The notes: generated from the letters alone by a model not told the origin. DNA of 6,718 bases from Schlegelella_A sp038258415 (GCA_038258415.1 JBBSPY010000179.1:1-6718), one strand, 5' to 3'. Counted from the first letter of the stretch, positions 1 through 6,340 are shown. Program-made: numbers and translations.

Positions 1-257
1 ACACCGCGATCGCAGACCCCGGCGCCGTGCTGCAGCCGCAGCGTGCCGGTCGCCGCGTCGAGGTCGACCGAGGAGCCGAGCTCGCGGAAGAAGTCGAGCA
101 GCTTCTTCACGTCGGTGATGTCGGGCACCCGGTGCAGCACGACACGCTCTCGCGTCAGCAGCGTCGCGCACAGGATCGGCAGCACCGCGTTCTTGTTGGC
201 CGACGGGACGACGCGGCCGCGCAGGGGGCGGCCGCCGTGGACGATGAGGTCGCTCAT
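1..257 (-). CDS. murA: MurA-family UDP-N-acetylglucosamine 1-carboxyvinyltransferase, N-terminal 85 residues (cut by window edge)
   Basis: MurA moves enolpyruvate from phosphoenolpyruvate to UDP-GlcNAc in the cytoplasm, the first committed step of peptidoglycan synthesis. Only the N-terminal fifth is visible; the gene continues past base 1. It opens MSDLIVHGGRPLRG, followed by SANKNAVLPILCATLL (residues 19-34) and VPDITDVKKLLDFFRELGSSV (44-64), which matches the EPSP-synthase/MurA fold. From the ATG at 257, Lys and Asn fall at residues 22 and 23, the numbering of the essential Lys22/Asn23 in E. coli MurA, which favours this start. An in-frame ATG at 284 would add nine residues; neither start has a strong Shine-Dalgarno. 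Oddity: classical MurA has SGAKN where this has SANKN, so it may be a divergent paralogue rather than the housekeeping enzyme. The active-site cysteine loop lies outside the window. It follows the VOC gene on the same strand after 105 bp, with a cre-tag-like repeat in the gap. Confidence 0.85.
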   Translation of the reverse strand, partial: MSDLIVHGGRPLRGRVVPSANKNAVLPILCATLLTRERVVLHRVPDITDVKKLLDFFRELGSSVDLDAATGTLRLQHGAGVCDRG

Positions 258-321
258 GAGGAAGATCCGGGAGTGGCGGGACATGGCCACTCTCGGACGC
301 CCGCGCGAACACCGGCGGAGC

Positions 322-343
322 GGAGCGTGAAGGGACGGTGAAG
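322..343 (-). promoter_or_regulatory. Putative CreB binding site (cre-tag), two tandem 11-bp half-sites
   Basis: On the minus strand this reads CTTCACCGTCC followed directly by CTTCACGCTCC, two 11-bp units identical at 9 of 11 positions. It contains TTCAC-N6-TTCAC exactly (TTCAC at 342-338 and 331-327), the published cre-tag consensus for the response regulator CreB of E. coli and its Aeromonas counterpart. An 11-bp tandem repeat is the usual geometry for OmpR/PhoB-class regulators. The site lies 64 nt upstream of the ATG at 257 and points toward the MurA-like gene. No other perfect match to the consensus was found by eye on either strand of the window. A clear -10 box is not visible; TGTTCG (311-306) sits about where a PhoB-type promoter would place one but matches poorly. 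The match is seen; binding and regulation are inferred. Confidence 0.5.
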
Positions 344-362
344 CGGCGGTGGCCGAGGCGCC

Positions 363-887
363 TCAGGCGTCGAGGCGGGAACGCTTCTCGGCCGTCCACG
401 CCGTCACCGCGGCGTGTGCTTCGTGCTCGTGGCGCCGCGTCGTCTCGGCGCTCGCCGTCGGCACCGTCAGCTCGAGGCGGATGCCGTTCGGGTCGAAGAA
501 GTAGATCGATTCGATGATGTGGTGGTCGGTGATGCCGAGCACCTCGACGCCGGCCGCCTCGAGCCGCGCCTTGGCGTCGCGCAGGGCCGCGACCGACTCG
601 ACGCGCAGCGCGATGTGGTTGACCCAGCCCGGCGTGTTCGGCGAGGGCTCGGCGGCGGTGTCGTCGCCGAGATCGAAGAAGGCGAGATGCGAGCCGTCGG
701 CCATGCGGAAGAAGATGTGCACGTAGGGGCAGTGCTCGCCGGTGCTCGGCACCGTGTCGGCGCGGATCACGTGGACGAGAGGCAGGCCGAGCACGTCTTC
801 GTAGAAGGCGCGCGTTTCCTCGCAGTCGCGGCAGCGCCAGGCGAAGTGATGCAGGCCGAGGACGGGGACGAAGGCTGAGCTCGTCAT
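363..887 (-). CDS. VOC-superfamily (glyoxalase/dioxygenase-fold) protein, 174 aa, specific function unknown
   Basis: This is a small cytoplasmic protein of the vicinal-oxygen-chelate fold, whose members bind a divalent metal for isomerase, lyase or dioxygenase chemistry. Two beta-alpha-beta-beta-beta modules are visible. The first runs from GLHHFAW (11-17) to HLAFFDLGDD (67-76). The second runs from WVNHIALRV (88-96) to FFDPNGIRLELTV (130-142). Likely metal ligands are His13 or His14, His91 and Glu139. The position matching Glu139 in the first module appears to be Ala69, so the ligand set looks like two His and one Glu rather than the four ligands of glyoxalase I. A charged helical tail (146-171) follows. 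The ATG at 887 is chosen because the fold begins there and GGTGGA lies 9 nt upstream; an open frame continues to 1067 but only as low-complexity antisense to glpK. It lies 25 bp after glpK, so co-transcription is likely. The substrate is unknown. Confidence 0.85.
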   Translation of the reverse strand: MTSSAFVPVLGLHHFAWRCRDCEETRAFYEDVLGLPLVHVIRADTVPSTGEHCPYVHIFFRMADGSHLAFFDLGDDTAAEPSPNTPGWVNHIALRVESVAALRDAKARLEAAGVEVLGITDHHIIESIYFFDPNGIRLELTVPTASAETTRRHEHEAHAAVTAWTAEKRSRLDA

Positions 888-912
888 GGTCGCGAATCCA
901 CCGTTCGGGCTT

Positions 913-2412
913 TCAGGTTGCCGTCGCCTGCCGCACCGCGCGATCCCACGCCGCCATCTTCTCGGCCGCCGCCGCCTTCGACAGCATCGGCTCGAACGTC
1001 CGCTCCACGCGCCACTGCGCGGCGAGCTCGTCGGTGCCCGACCACACGCCGCACGAGAGGCCGGCAAGGTAGGCGGCGCCGAGCGCCGTCGTCTCGGTGA
1101 CGGTGGGCCGCAGCACGGGGATGCCGAGCAGGTCGGCCTGGAACTGCATCAGCAGGTCGTTCGACGCCGCGCCGCCATCGACGCGCAACTCGGTCACCGG
1201 CGCGCCACCGACGGCGAGGAGGTCCTTCTGCATCGCCTCGAGCAGCACCGTGCTCTGGAAGGCGATCGACTCGAGCGCGGCACGGGCGATGTGGGCGATC
1301 GTCGAGCCGCGCGTGAGCCCGGTGATCGTGCCGCGCGCGTCCGGATTCCAGTACGGGGCGCCGAGCCCGGTGAACGCGGGCACGACCATCACGCCGCCGG
1401 CGTCGGCCACACCGCGCGCCAGCGCCTCGACCTCGCCGCTGCTCGCGATCGCATGGAGACCGTCGCGCAGCCACTGCACGACGGCGCCACCGACGAAGAC
1501 GCTGCCCTCGCGGGCGAACTGCGCCGGTCCGGGTCGCTGCGCGGCACGCGTCGTCAGAAGCCCATGCCGGGATACCTCGGCCTTGTCGCCGGTGTTCATC
1601 AGCATGAAGCAGCCAGTGCCGTAGGTGTTCTTGACCTGCCCTTCGGCAAAGCACGCCTGGCCGAACAGCGCGCTCTGCTGGTCGCCGGCGACGCCGCCGA
1701 TCGCGATCGGCGCACCGAACAGCGCAGCGTCGGTCTCGCCGTAGCGGTGGCTCGACGGCAGGACCTCCGGCAGCATCGACGGCGGCACGCCGAACAGGCT
1801 GAGCAGATCGTCGCTCCAGCGGCCCTCGTGGATGTCGTAGAGCAGCGTGCGCGACGCGTTGCTGGTGTCGGTGGCGTGGACGCGTCCGCTCGTGAGCTGC
1901 CACAGCAGCCAGCTGTCGACGGTGCCGAAGGCGAGCTCGCTGCGCGCCGCCGCGGCACGCGCGCCCGGCACGTGGTCGAGCAGCCAGGCGATCTTGGTCG
2001 CGGAGAAGTACGCGTCGAGGACGAGGCCGGTCTTCTCGCGGATCATGGGCTCGAGACCGCGCGCCTTCAGTGCCTCGCACTCGGGCGCGGTTCGCCGGTC
2101 CTGCCAGACGATGGCGCGGCCGATCGGCTCGCCGTTGGCGCGGTTCCACACCAGCGTGGTTTCACGCTGGTTGGTGATGCCGATTCCGGCGATGTCGCTC
2201 GCGCCGAGCCCGGCTTTCGCGAGGGCCTCGCGCGCAACGGCGAGCTGCGTGTCCCAGATCTCGCGCGGGTCGTGCTCGACACGGCCGGGCTCGGGAAAGA
2301 TCTGCTCGAACTCACGCTGCGCCGACGCGACGATGGCGCCGCGGCGGTCGAAGACGATGGCGCGCGAACTCGACGTGCCCTGGTCGAGGGCGAGCAGATG
2401 CGAGGCGGTCAT
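913..2412 (-). CDS. glpK: Glycerol kinase, 499 aa
   Basis: GlpK phosphorylates glycerol with ATP in the cytoplasm, trapping it as sn-glycerol-3-phosphate for GlpD or lipid synthesis. It is a FGGY-family kinase of normal length (E. coli GlpK is about 500 aa). Visible landmarks are the phosphate-binding LALDQGTSSSRAI (7-19), glycerol-contacting TNQRETT (80-86, Arg83 and Glu84), IVWQDRRT (101-108, Trp103), Tyr135, VAGDQQSALFGQ (241-252, Asp244), KNTYGTGCF (261-269), TGLGAPYW (348-355) and the C-terminal VDGGAASND (411-419). The segment before VAGDQQ (about 225-240) lacks the GGTR sequence that binds fructose-1,6-bisphosphate in enteric GlpK, and also lacks the HPr-phosphorylated His of Firmicutes. 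The ATG at 2412 gives the canonical N-terminus; 22 further open codons upstream are antisense to glpD. No Shine-Dalgarno is seen. It is divergent from glpD with a 20 bp gap and probably co-transcribed with the VOC gene. Confidence 0.98.
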   Translation of the reverse strand: MTASHLLALDQGTSSSRAIVFDRRGAIVASAQREFEQIFPEPGRVEHDPREIWDTQLAVAREALAKAGLGASDIAGIGITNQRETTLVWNRANGEPIGRAIVWQDRRTAPECEALKARGLEPMIREKTGLVLDAYFSATKIAWLLDHVPGARAAAARSELAFGTVDSWLLWQLTSGRVHATDTSNASRTLLYDIHEGRWSDDLLSLFGVPPSMLPEVLPSSHRYGETDAALFGAPIAIGGVAGDQQSALFGQACFAEGQVKNTYGTGCFMLMNTGDKAEVSRHGLLTTRAAQRPGPAQFAREGSVFVGGAVVQWLRDGLHAIASSGEVEALARGVADAGGVMVVPAFTGLGAPYWNPDARGTITGLTRGSTIAHIARAALESIAFQSTVLLEAMQKDLLAVGGAPVTELRVDGGAASNDLLMQFQADLLGIPVLRPTVTETTALGAAYLAGLSCGVWSGTDELAAQWRVERTFEPMLSKAAAAEKMAAWDRAVRQATAT

Positions 2413-2432
2413 GGGCTGCAAGAATAGCCCGC
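2413..2432. promoter_or_regulatory. 20-bp glpK/glpD divergent intergenic region with inverted repeat
   Basis: This is all the DNA between the two divergent start codons. It contains the inverted repeat GGGCT (2413-2417) and AGCCC (2426-2430) around an 8-nt centre that includes the only AT-rich run nearby. That run gives overlapping weak -10-like hexamers facing both ways: AAGAAT on plus (2420-2425) and TATTCT on minus (2426-2421), each 4 of 6 to consensus. Neither has a recognisable -35 at the right spacing, and neither gene has a Shine-Dalgarno here. If those -10s were used, both transcripts would begin at or almost at their start codons. No GlpR operator of the E. coli type is recognisable. 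The symmetry could serve a repressor, but that is a guess; the real promoters may lie inside the opposite gene. Confidence 0.3.
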
Positions 2433-4040
2433 ATGACGACGACCGCTGCAGGCGATCCCGCATCCGACGTCGCGGCATCCGGCGGCGCCGTCTACGACGT
2501 CGCCGTGGTCGGCGGTGGCGTCAACGGCGCCGGCATCGCCCGCGACCTGTCGGGTCGCGGCGCGAAGGTGCTGCTCGTCGAGCAGGACGACCTTGCGTCG
2601 CACACGTCGTCGGCCTCGACCAAGCTCGTGCACGGCGGCCTGCGCTACCTCGAGTACCGCGAGTTCGGCCTCGTGCGCAAGGCGCTCGCCGAGCGCGAGG
2701 TGCTGCTCATGGGCGCACCGCACATCATGTGGCCGCTGCGCTTCGTCATGCCGCACGACAAGTCGATGCGGCCCGCCTGGCTGATCCGCATCGGCCTGTT
2801 CCTCTACGATCACCTGGCGCGCCGCGAAGTGCTGCCCAGCTCGCGCACCGTCGACCTCCGCGAGCACCCGGCCGGCGCTCCGCTCAAGCCTGCGTTCACC
2901 ACCGGGTTCGTCTATTCCGACGGCTGGGTCGACGACGCACGGCTCGTCGTGCTGTGCGCGCTCGACGCCGCCGAGCGCGGCGCGACCATCCTCACCCGCA
3001 CCACCTGCGTCGACGCGGCGCGCGACGCCGAGCGCTGGCGGCTGCGCCTGCGTCATGCCGACGGCAGCACGACCGGCGCGACGGCGCGCGCGCTCGTCAA
3101 CGCCGCCGGCCCGTGGGCGGCGCAGTTCCTGCACGAGCACGCGCACGTCGCCGAGCGCGTTCACCTGCGGCTCGTCAAGGGCAGCCACATCGTCGTGCCC
3201 AAGCTGTTCCTTCATGACCACGCTTACATCTTCCAGAGCCCCGACGGCCGGATCGTCTTCGCCATCCCGTACGAGGGCGTCTACACGCTGATCGGCACGA
3301 CCGACGTCGAACACGAGGGCGCGATCGGCCAGGCCAGGGCCGATGCGACCGAGATCGCCTACCTTTGCGAGCAGGCGAGCCGCTACTTCGCCAAAGCCGT
3401 GACGCCGGCCGACGTGGTGTGGACCTACAGCGGCGTGCGGCCGCTGCTCGACGACGAGTCGGGCAACCCGGCGGCGGTGACGCGCGACTACCGCCTCGAG
3501 CTCGACACCGCCGGCGGCGCGCCGCTGCTCTCGATCTGGGGCGGCAAGATCACGACCTTCCGCAAGCTCGCCGAGGAAGCCGCCGACCGCGTCGCGCCGC
3601 TGCTGGGCGACGGTGTCTCGCGCGACGCGTGGACCGAGACGGCGTTCCTGCCCGGCGGTGACCTGCGCGGCGCGCTCGGCGCCGACGCGCCGGCGCGACA
3701 CGACGTCGTCGCCGCCTACGAACGGTTCGCGCAGCAGCTGTCCCGGCGTCATCCCGAACTCGACGTCGCGCTCGTCCGCCGCTGGGCTCGCGCCTACGGA
3801 ACCCGAGCCGATCGCGTCGTCGGCGAGCGCGGGCTCGGTGCCGAGGTCGCGCCGGGTGTGTTCGAGGCCGAACTCGCGTACCTGCGCGACGTGGAGTGGG
3901 CGCGCACCGGAGACGACGTGCTCTGGCGCCGGAGCAAGCTCGGCCTGCACTTGGACGCGGCCGGACGCAACGCAGTCGGCGCTTGGATGGCGCGCCCGGC
4001 TCAGCGAATCAGCGGCGCGTCGGGAAGTTCGTTGGCGTAG
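2433..4040 (+). CDS. glpD: Aerobic glycerol-3-phosphate dehydrogenase (FAD-dependent), 535 aa
   Basis: GlpD oxidises sn-glycerol-3-phosphate to dihydroxyacetone phosphate at the inner face of the cytoplasmic membrane and gives the electrons to ubiquinone. The N-terminal FAD Rossmann motif is YDVAVVGGGVNGAGIARD (21-38). It is followed by SSASTKLVHGGLRYLEYREF (59-78), AGPWAAQF (225-232), KGSHIVVPK (249-257), IGTTDVEHEG (287-296), WTYSGVRPLLDDES (330-343, with Arg336 matching the substrate-binding Arg of E. coli GlpD), and GGKITTFRKLAEEA (370-383, catalytic-region Lys372). The C-terminal helical domain (about 400-520) contains RWARAYGTRADRV. It is about 34 residues longer than E. coli GlpD, mostly from a low-complexity N-terminal extension of about 20 residues. 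No alternative ATG or GTG start lies between it and the FAD motif, so the ATG at 2433 is the best choice although no Shine-Dalgarno is visible. It is divergent from glpK; its last 40 bp overlap the convergent TPM gene. Confidence 0.97.
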   Translation: MTTTAAGDPASDVAASGGAVYDVAVVGGGVNGAGIARDLSGRGAKVLLVEQDDLASHTSSASTKLVHGGLRYLEYREFGLVRKALAEREVLLMGAPHIMWPLRFVMPHDKSMRPAWLIRIGLFLYDHLARREVLPSSRTVDLREHPAGAPLKPAFTTGFVYSDGWVDDARLVVLCALDAAERGATILTRTTCVDAARDAERWRLRLRHADGSTTGATARALVNAAGPWAAQFLHEHAHVAERVHLRLVKGSHIVVPKLFLHDHAYIFQSPDGRIVFAIPYEGVYTLIGTTDVEHEGAIGQARADATEIAYLCEQASRYFAKAVTPADVVWTYSGVRPLLDDESGNPAAVTRDYRLELDTAGGAPLLSIWGGKITTFRKLAEEAADRVAPLLGDGVSRDAWTETAFLPGGDLRGALGADAPARHDVVAAYERFAQQLSRRHPELDVALVRRWARAYGTRADRVVGERGLGAEVAPGVFEAELAYLRDVEWARTGDDVLWRRSKLGLHLDAAGRNAVGAWMARPAQRISGASGSSLA

Positions 4041-4537
4041 CTCCCCGGCGGCGCCGACGCGTCGCGCGGGAAGTGCCGCACCAGCAGCGCGTCGACGGCG
4101 TCGATCGCGGCATCGAGCCCCGCGCCGAGCGCGTGCTGCCGGAACGCCTCGCCCATCGCATCGGTGATCGCCTTCCACTCGGCGTCGTCGACCAGCCGGT
4201 CGATCCCGCGGTCGCCGACGATCTCGATCGCATGCTCGGCGAGCAGCAGGTAGAGCAGCACGCCGTTGTTGTGCTCGGTGTCCCAGACACGCTGCTTGCC
4301 GAACACCTGCACCGCGCGCTGCCGCGCGTGAGCGCCGCGGCGGATGTAGCTGAGCGGCAGACCGGCCTCGACGCAGACACAGATCTGGCCGGTGTGCCGC
4401 GCCTCGCTGGCGGCCACGCGCGCGGCGATGCGCTCCGCGGCACCGGCGCCGAGCGCGCGCATCGCGTCGCCCTCGTCGAGCAGGCGATGGCGGACCAGGC
4501 GCCACCAGCGCGGGGTGCGGGGGTTGGGCGTCGTCAT
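4001..4537 (-). CDS. TPM-domain protein (COG3762-like), soluble, 178 aa
   Basis: This is a stand-alone TPM domain. The family includes a thylakoid acid phosphatase (TLP18.3/Psb32) in plants, but the bacterial proteins have no settled function. Family-like sequence includes RHTGQICVCVEAGLPLSYI (48-66), the RQRAVQVFGKQRVWDTEHNN stretch (72-91) and GVLLYLLLAEHAIEIVGDRGID (92-113), with an Asp-Thr-Glu-His cluster at 86-89. There is no signal peptide and no clear membrane span, so it is probably cytoplasmic or peripheral, unlike the TPM protein encoded just upstream. The ATG at 4537 is supported by a strong GAGGAG (4552-4547) 9 nt upstream; the open frame further upstream is only a shadow of the glycine-rich gene. 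It lies 19 bp after that gene and is the last gene of the lemA operon. Its final 40 bp, including the TGA, overlap the end of glpD on the other strand. Confidence 0.87.
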   Translation of the reverse strand: MTTPNPRTPRWWRLVRHRLLDEGDAMRALGAGAAERIAARVAASEARHTGQICVCVEAGLPLSYIRRGAHARQRAVQVFGKQRVWDTEHNNGVLLYLLLAEHAIEIVGDRGIDRLVDDAEWKAITDAMGEAFRQHALGAGLDAAIDAVDALLVRHFPRDASAPPGSYANELPDAPLIR

Positions 4538-4556
4538 CGCGGATGGCTCCTCGCGT

Positions 4557-5654
4557 TCACCAGCTGCCCGACGCGCCACCGCCGCCGAAATCGCCACCGC
4601 CGCCGGAGCTGAAGCCGCCGCCCCCGCCGCTGTCGAAGCCGCCGCCGCCGCCACTGAAGCCACCGCCGCCACCGCCCCAGACGATGGGCCCGATGCCGCC
4701 GCCGCCTCCGCCGCCACCACGGCCACCGCCCATGCCCATGACGCCGATCAGGAACATCGCGACGACCCCGGCGCCGATGCCGACCAGCAGGCTCGCCGTG
4801 ATCCACCAGCCGAGCGCGCCGAGCGCACCGCCGGCGAGCAGCGCGCCGCCCTTGCGGCCGAAGCCGCGCGTCAGCAGTCCGCCGAGGATCGGCACGGCGA
4901 CGAAGAGGAAGATCGCCAGGTCGTTGAAGCCGAAGCCACCGCGCTGGCGGTCGGCGCCCCGTGAATCGGGCGACGGCTCGGGCAGGTTCTCGCCGGCGAT
5001 CAGCTTGCCGATCTGGTCGACGGCGCGATTGAGCCCGCCGGCGAAGTCGCCGGCGCGAAACGCCGGCGTGATCTGCTCGGAGATGATGCGGCCGGCGGCG
5101 ATGTCGGGGATCGCGCCCTCGAGCGTCTTGGTCGTCGAGATGTTGACGCGGCGGTCGTCCTTGGCGACGACGAGGAGGACGCCGTCGCCGACGTCGCGGC
5201 GGCCGATCTTCCACTGGTCGCCGACGCGATGCGTGAACGACGCGATGTCCTCCGGCGAGGTGGTCGGCACGACCAGCACGACGACCTGCGCGCCCCGCTC
5301 CGATTCGATCGCCGCGAGCTTGCCCGACAGCGCGCCGCTCTGCGCCGAGGTGAGCGTGCCGGTCTGGTCGATGACGCGCCCGGAGAGCGGCGGCACGGAC
5401 AGCAAGTCACCGCTGCCGCTGTCGGGCGTGCGCGGCTGGCGCGGGGCGGGCGTCGCGACCTGCGACGCCGCCGACGCGGGTGGCCGACCGAACAGCGGAC
5501 CTTCGAGTCCCGGCAGGCGCAGGTTCGGCAGTCCGGGAACGACCTGCGACGCAGACGGCGCCAGCCCTGGCGCGGCCGTCTGCGCGGTGGCGGTGGCGGT
5601 GGCGACCGCCGCCGCCGTCGCAGCGAACGCCGTTGCGGCAAGCCAGCGACGCAT
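4557..5654 (-). CDS. TPM-domain membrane protein with signal peptide and Gly-rich tail (YgcG-like), 365 aa
   Basis: The predicted layout is: a signal peptide (MRRWLAATAF followed by an Ala/Thr-rich core, likely cut near ATAQ-TA at residue 25); a Pro/Ala-rich linker (28-86); the TPM domain (about 91-216), with RVIDQTGTLTSAQSGALSGK (93-112), QVVVLVVPTT (123-132), the KIGRRDVGDGVLLVVAKDDR stretch (149-168) and ITPAFRAGDFAGGLNRAVDQ (195-214); two or three hydrophobic segments (about 246-262 and 271-306); and a tail of glycine runs broken by Phe and Ser (309-363), ending GGASGSW, the usual end of this family. The TPM domain should face the periplasm. The function is unsettled; the family is often encoded beside LemA. 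It starts 29 bp after lemA; GAAGAAG abuts the ATG, so initiation may depend on translational coupling. The longer open frame upstream is antisense-frame noise within lemA. Confidence 0.92.
   Translation of the reverse strand: MRRWLAATAFAATAAAVATATATAQTAAPGLAPSASQVVPGLPNLRLPGLEGPLFGRPPASAASQVATPAPRQPRTPDSGSGDLLSVPPLSGRVIDQTGTLTSAQSGALSGKLAAIESERGAQVVVLVVPTTSPEDIASFTHRVGDQWKIGRRDVGDGVLLVVAKDDRRVNISTTKTLEGAIPDIAAGRIISEQITPAFRAGDFAGGLNRAVDQIGKLIAGENLPEPSPDSRGADRQRGGFGFNDLAIFLFVAVPILGGLLTRGFGRKGGALLAGGALGALGWWITASLLVGIGAGVVAMFLIGVMGMGGGRGGGGGGGGIGPIVWGGGGGGFSGGGGGFDSGGGGGFSSGGGGDFGGGGASGSW
4560..4735 (-). repeat. Glycine-codon low-complexity tract in the TPM membrane protein
   Basis: On the plus strand this is a dense run of CCG/CCA/CCT-type triplets, which read as Gly codons on the minus strand (residues about 308-363 of the TPM protein). 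Blocks of four to eight glycines alternate with Phe, Ser and Asp. The reading frame is intact. It is a protein-level feature typical of the family, not a tandem array with a fixed unit, but such a tract is liable to length change by slippage and to assembly error. Confidence 0.8.
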
Positions 5655-5683
5655 CTTCTTCGGCGGCCGGGCGGCCGGCGCGA

Positions 5684-6340
5684 TCAGCGCGGCGCCGAGG
5701 CGGCCGGCTTGTCGAAGTTCACCGACGGCGGCACCGAGATCTGCGCCTCGTTCTGCACCGCGAAGGTCGGCTTGGGCTTGTAGCCGAAGATCATCGCCGT
5801 GAGGTTGGTCGGGAAGCTGCGCGCCTTGACGTTGTAGTCCTGCACGGTCTTGATGTAGCGGTTGCGCGCGACCGTGATGCGGTTCTCGGTGCCTTCGAGC
5901 GTCACGCGCAGGTCCTGGAACGCCTGGTTGGCGCGCAGGTTCGGATAGTTCTCGCTGACCGCGATCAGGCGCGAGAGGGCGCTCGAGAGCTCGCCTTGCG
6001 CCTGCTGGAACTTGTTGAAGGCCTCGGGGTCGTTGATGAGCTCGGGCGTCGCCTGGATCGACGTCGCCTTCGACCGCGCCTCGATGACCCGGGTGAGCGT
6101 CTCCTGCTCGAAGTTGGCCTCCCCCTTGACGGTGGCCACGATGTTCGGGATCAGGTCGGCACGGCGCTGGTACTGGTTGAGCACCTCCGACCAGGCCGAT
6201 TTCACCTGCTCGTCGAGGCTCTGGAAGTCGTTGTAGCCGCAGCCCGAGAGCAGCATCGTGGCGGTGGCCATGAACGCAGCCACGCAACCTCGGGTGGCGC
6301 GGCGCAGCCGGCTGCTCTCGATCATCGTCAGGGTGTGCAT
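5684..6340 (-). CDS. lemA: LemA family lipoprotein, 218 aa
   Basis: LemA proteins are helical envelope proteins of unsettled function, often encoded next to TPM-domain proteins. The N-terminus has basic residues (RLRR, 11-14), a hydrophobic stretch (20-31) and a lipobox LSGC (31-34), so Cys34 is the predicted lipidated residue; a bacterial lipoprotein facing the periplasm is likely. Diagnostic LemA sequence follows: YQRRADLIPNIVATVKGEA (57-75), ENYPNLRANQAFQDLRVTLE (130-149), GTENRITVARNRYIKTVQDYN (150-170) and FPTNLTAMIFGYKP (176-189). The region from 40 to 170 is mostly long amphipathic helix. The ATG at 6340 is preceded by GGAGGA (6352-6347) at 6 nt, better than the internal ATG at 6325 or the upstream ATG at 6427. 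It is the first gene of the three-gene lemA-TPM-TPM unit and lies 90 bp after the creC-like gene on the same strand. Confidence 0.94.
   Translation of the reverse strand: MHTLTMIESSRLRRATRGCVAAFMATATMLLSGCGYNDFQSLDEQVKSAWSEVLNQYQRRADLIPNIVATVKGEANFEQETLTRVIEARSKATSIQATPELINDPEAFNKFQQAQGELSSALSRLIAVSENYPNLRANQAFQDLRVTLEGTENRITVARNRYIKTVQDYNVKARSFPTNLTAMIFGYKPKPTFAVQNEAQISVPPSVNFDKPAASAPR

Noticed and set aside
258..284. Alternative MurA-like start at 284
   Set aside because: It is in frame, but the ATG at 257 gives E. coli-like numbering of Lys22/Asn23 and a typical MurA N-terminus; kept only as a possibility.
27..341. Plus-strand open frames over the left end (27-341 and 43-330)
   Set aside because: They are antisense to the MurA-like gene, have no recognisable domain and have Arg-rich composition typical of GC-rich shadow frames.
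355..364. Perfect 10-bp palindrome GAGGCGCCTC at the VOC gene stop
   Set aside because: It has no T-run for a terminator and no known operator match; short GC palindromes are expected in this composition.
886..2427. Long plus-strand open frame (513 codons) opposite glpK
   Set aside because: It is a mirror frame of glpK, rich in Arg, Ala and Gly with no family resemblance; glpK is unmistakable on the other strand.
2885..2905. Other TTCAC occurrences as further cre-tags (for example in glpD near 2894 and at 5718)
   Set aside because: None has a second TTCAC at the required 6-nt spacing; the glpD one is a near miss (GTTCG) inside coding sequence.
2409..4505. 698-codon minus-strand open frame across glpD and into the TPM gene
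   Set aside because: It is antisense to glpD and out of frame with the TPM gene, with no domain; GC-rich DNA produces such frames by lack of stops.
4543..5802. Plus-strand proline-rich frame (419 codons)
   Set aside because: It is the complement of the glycine-rich tail and TPM domain; the Pro runs are simply reversed Gly codons.
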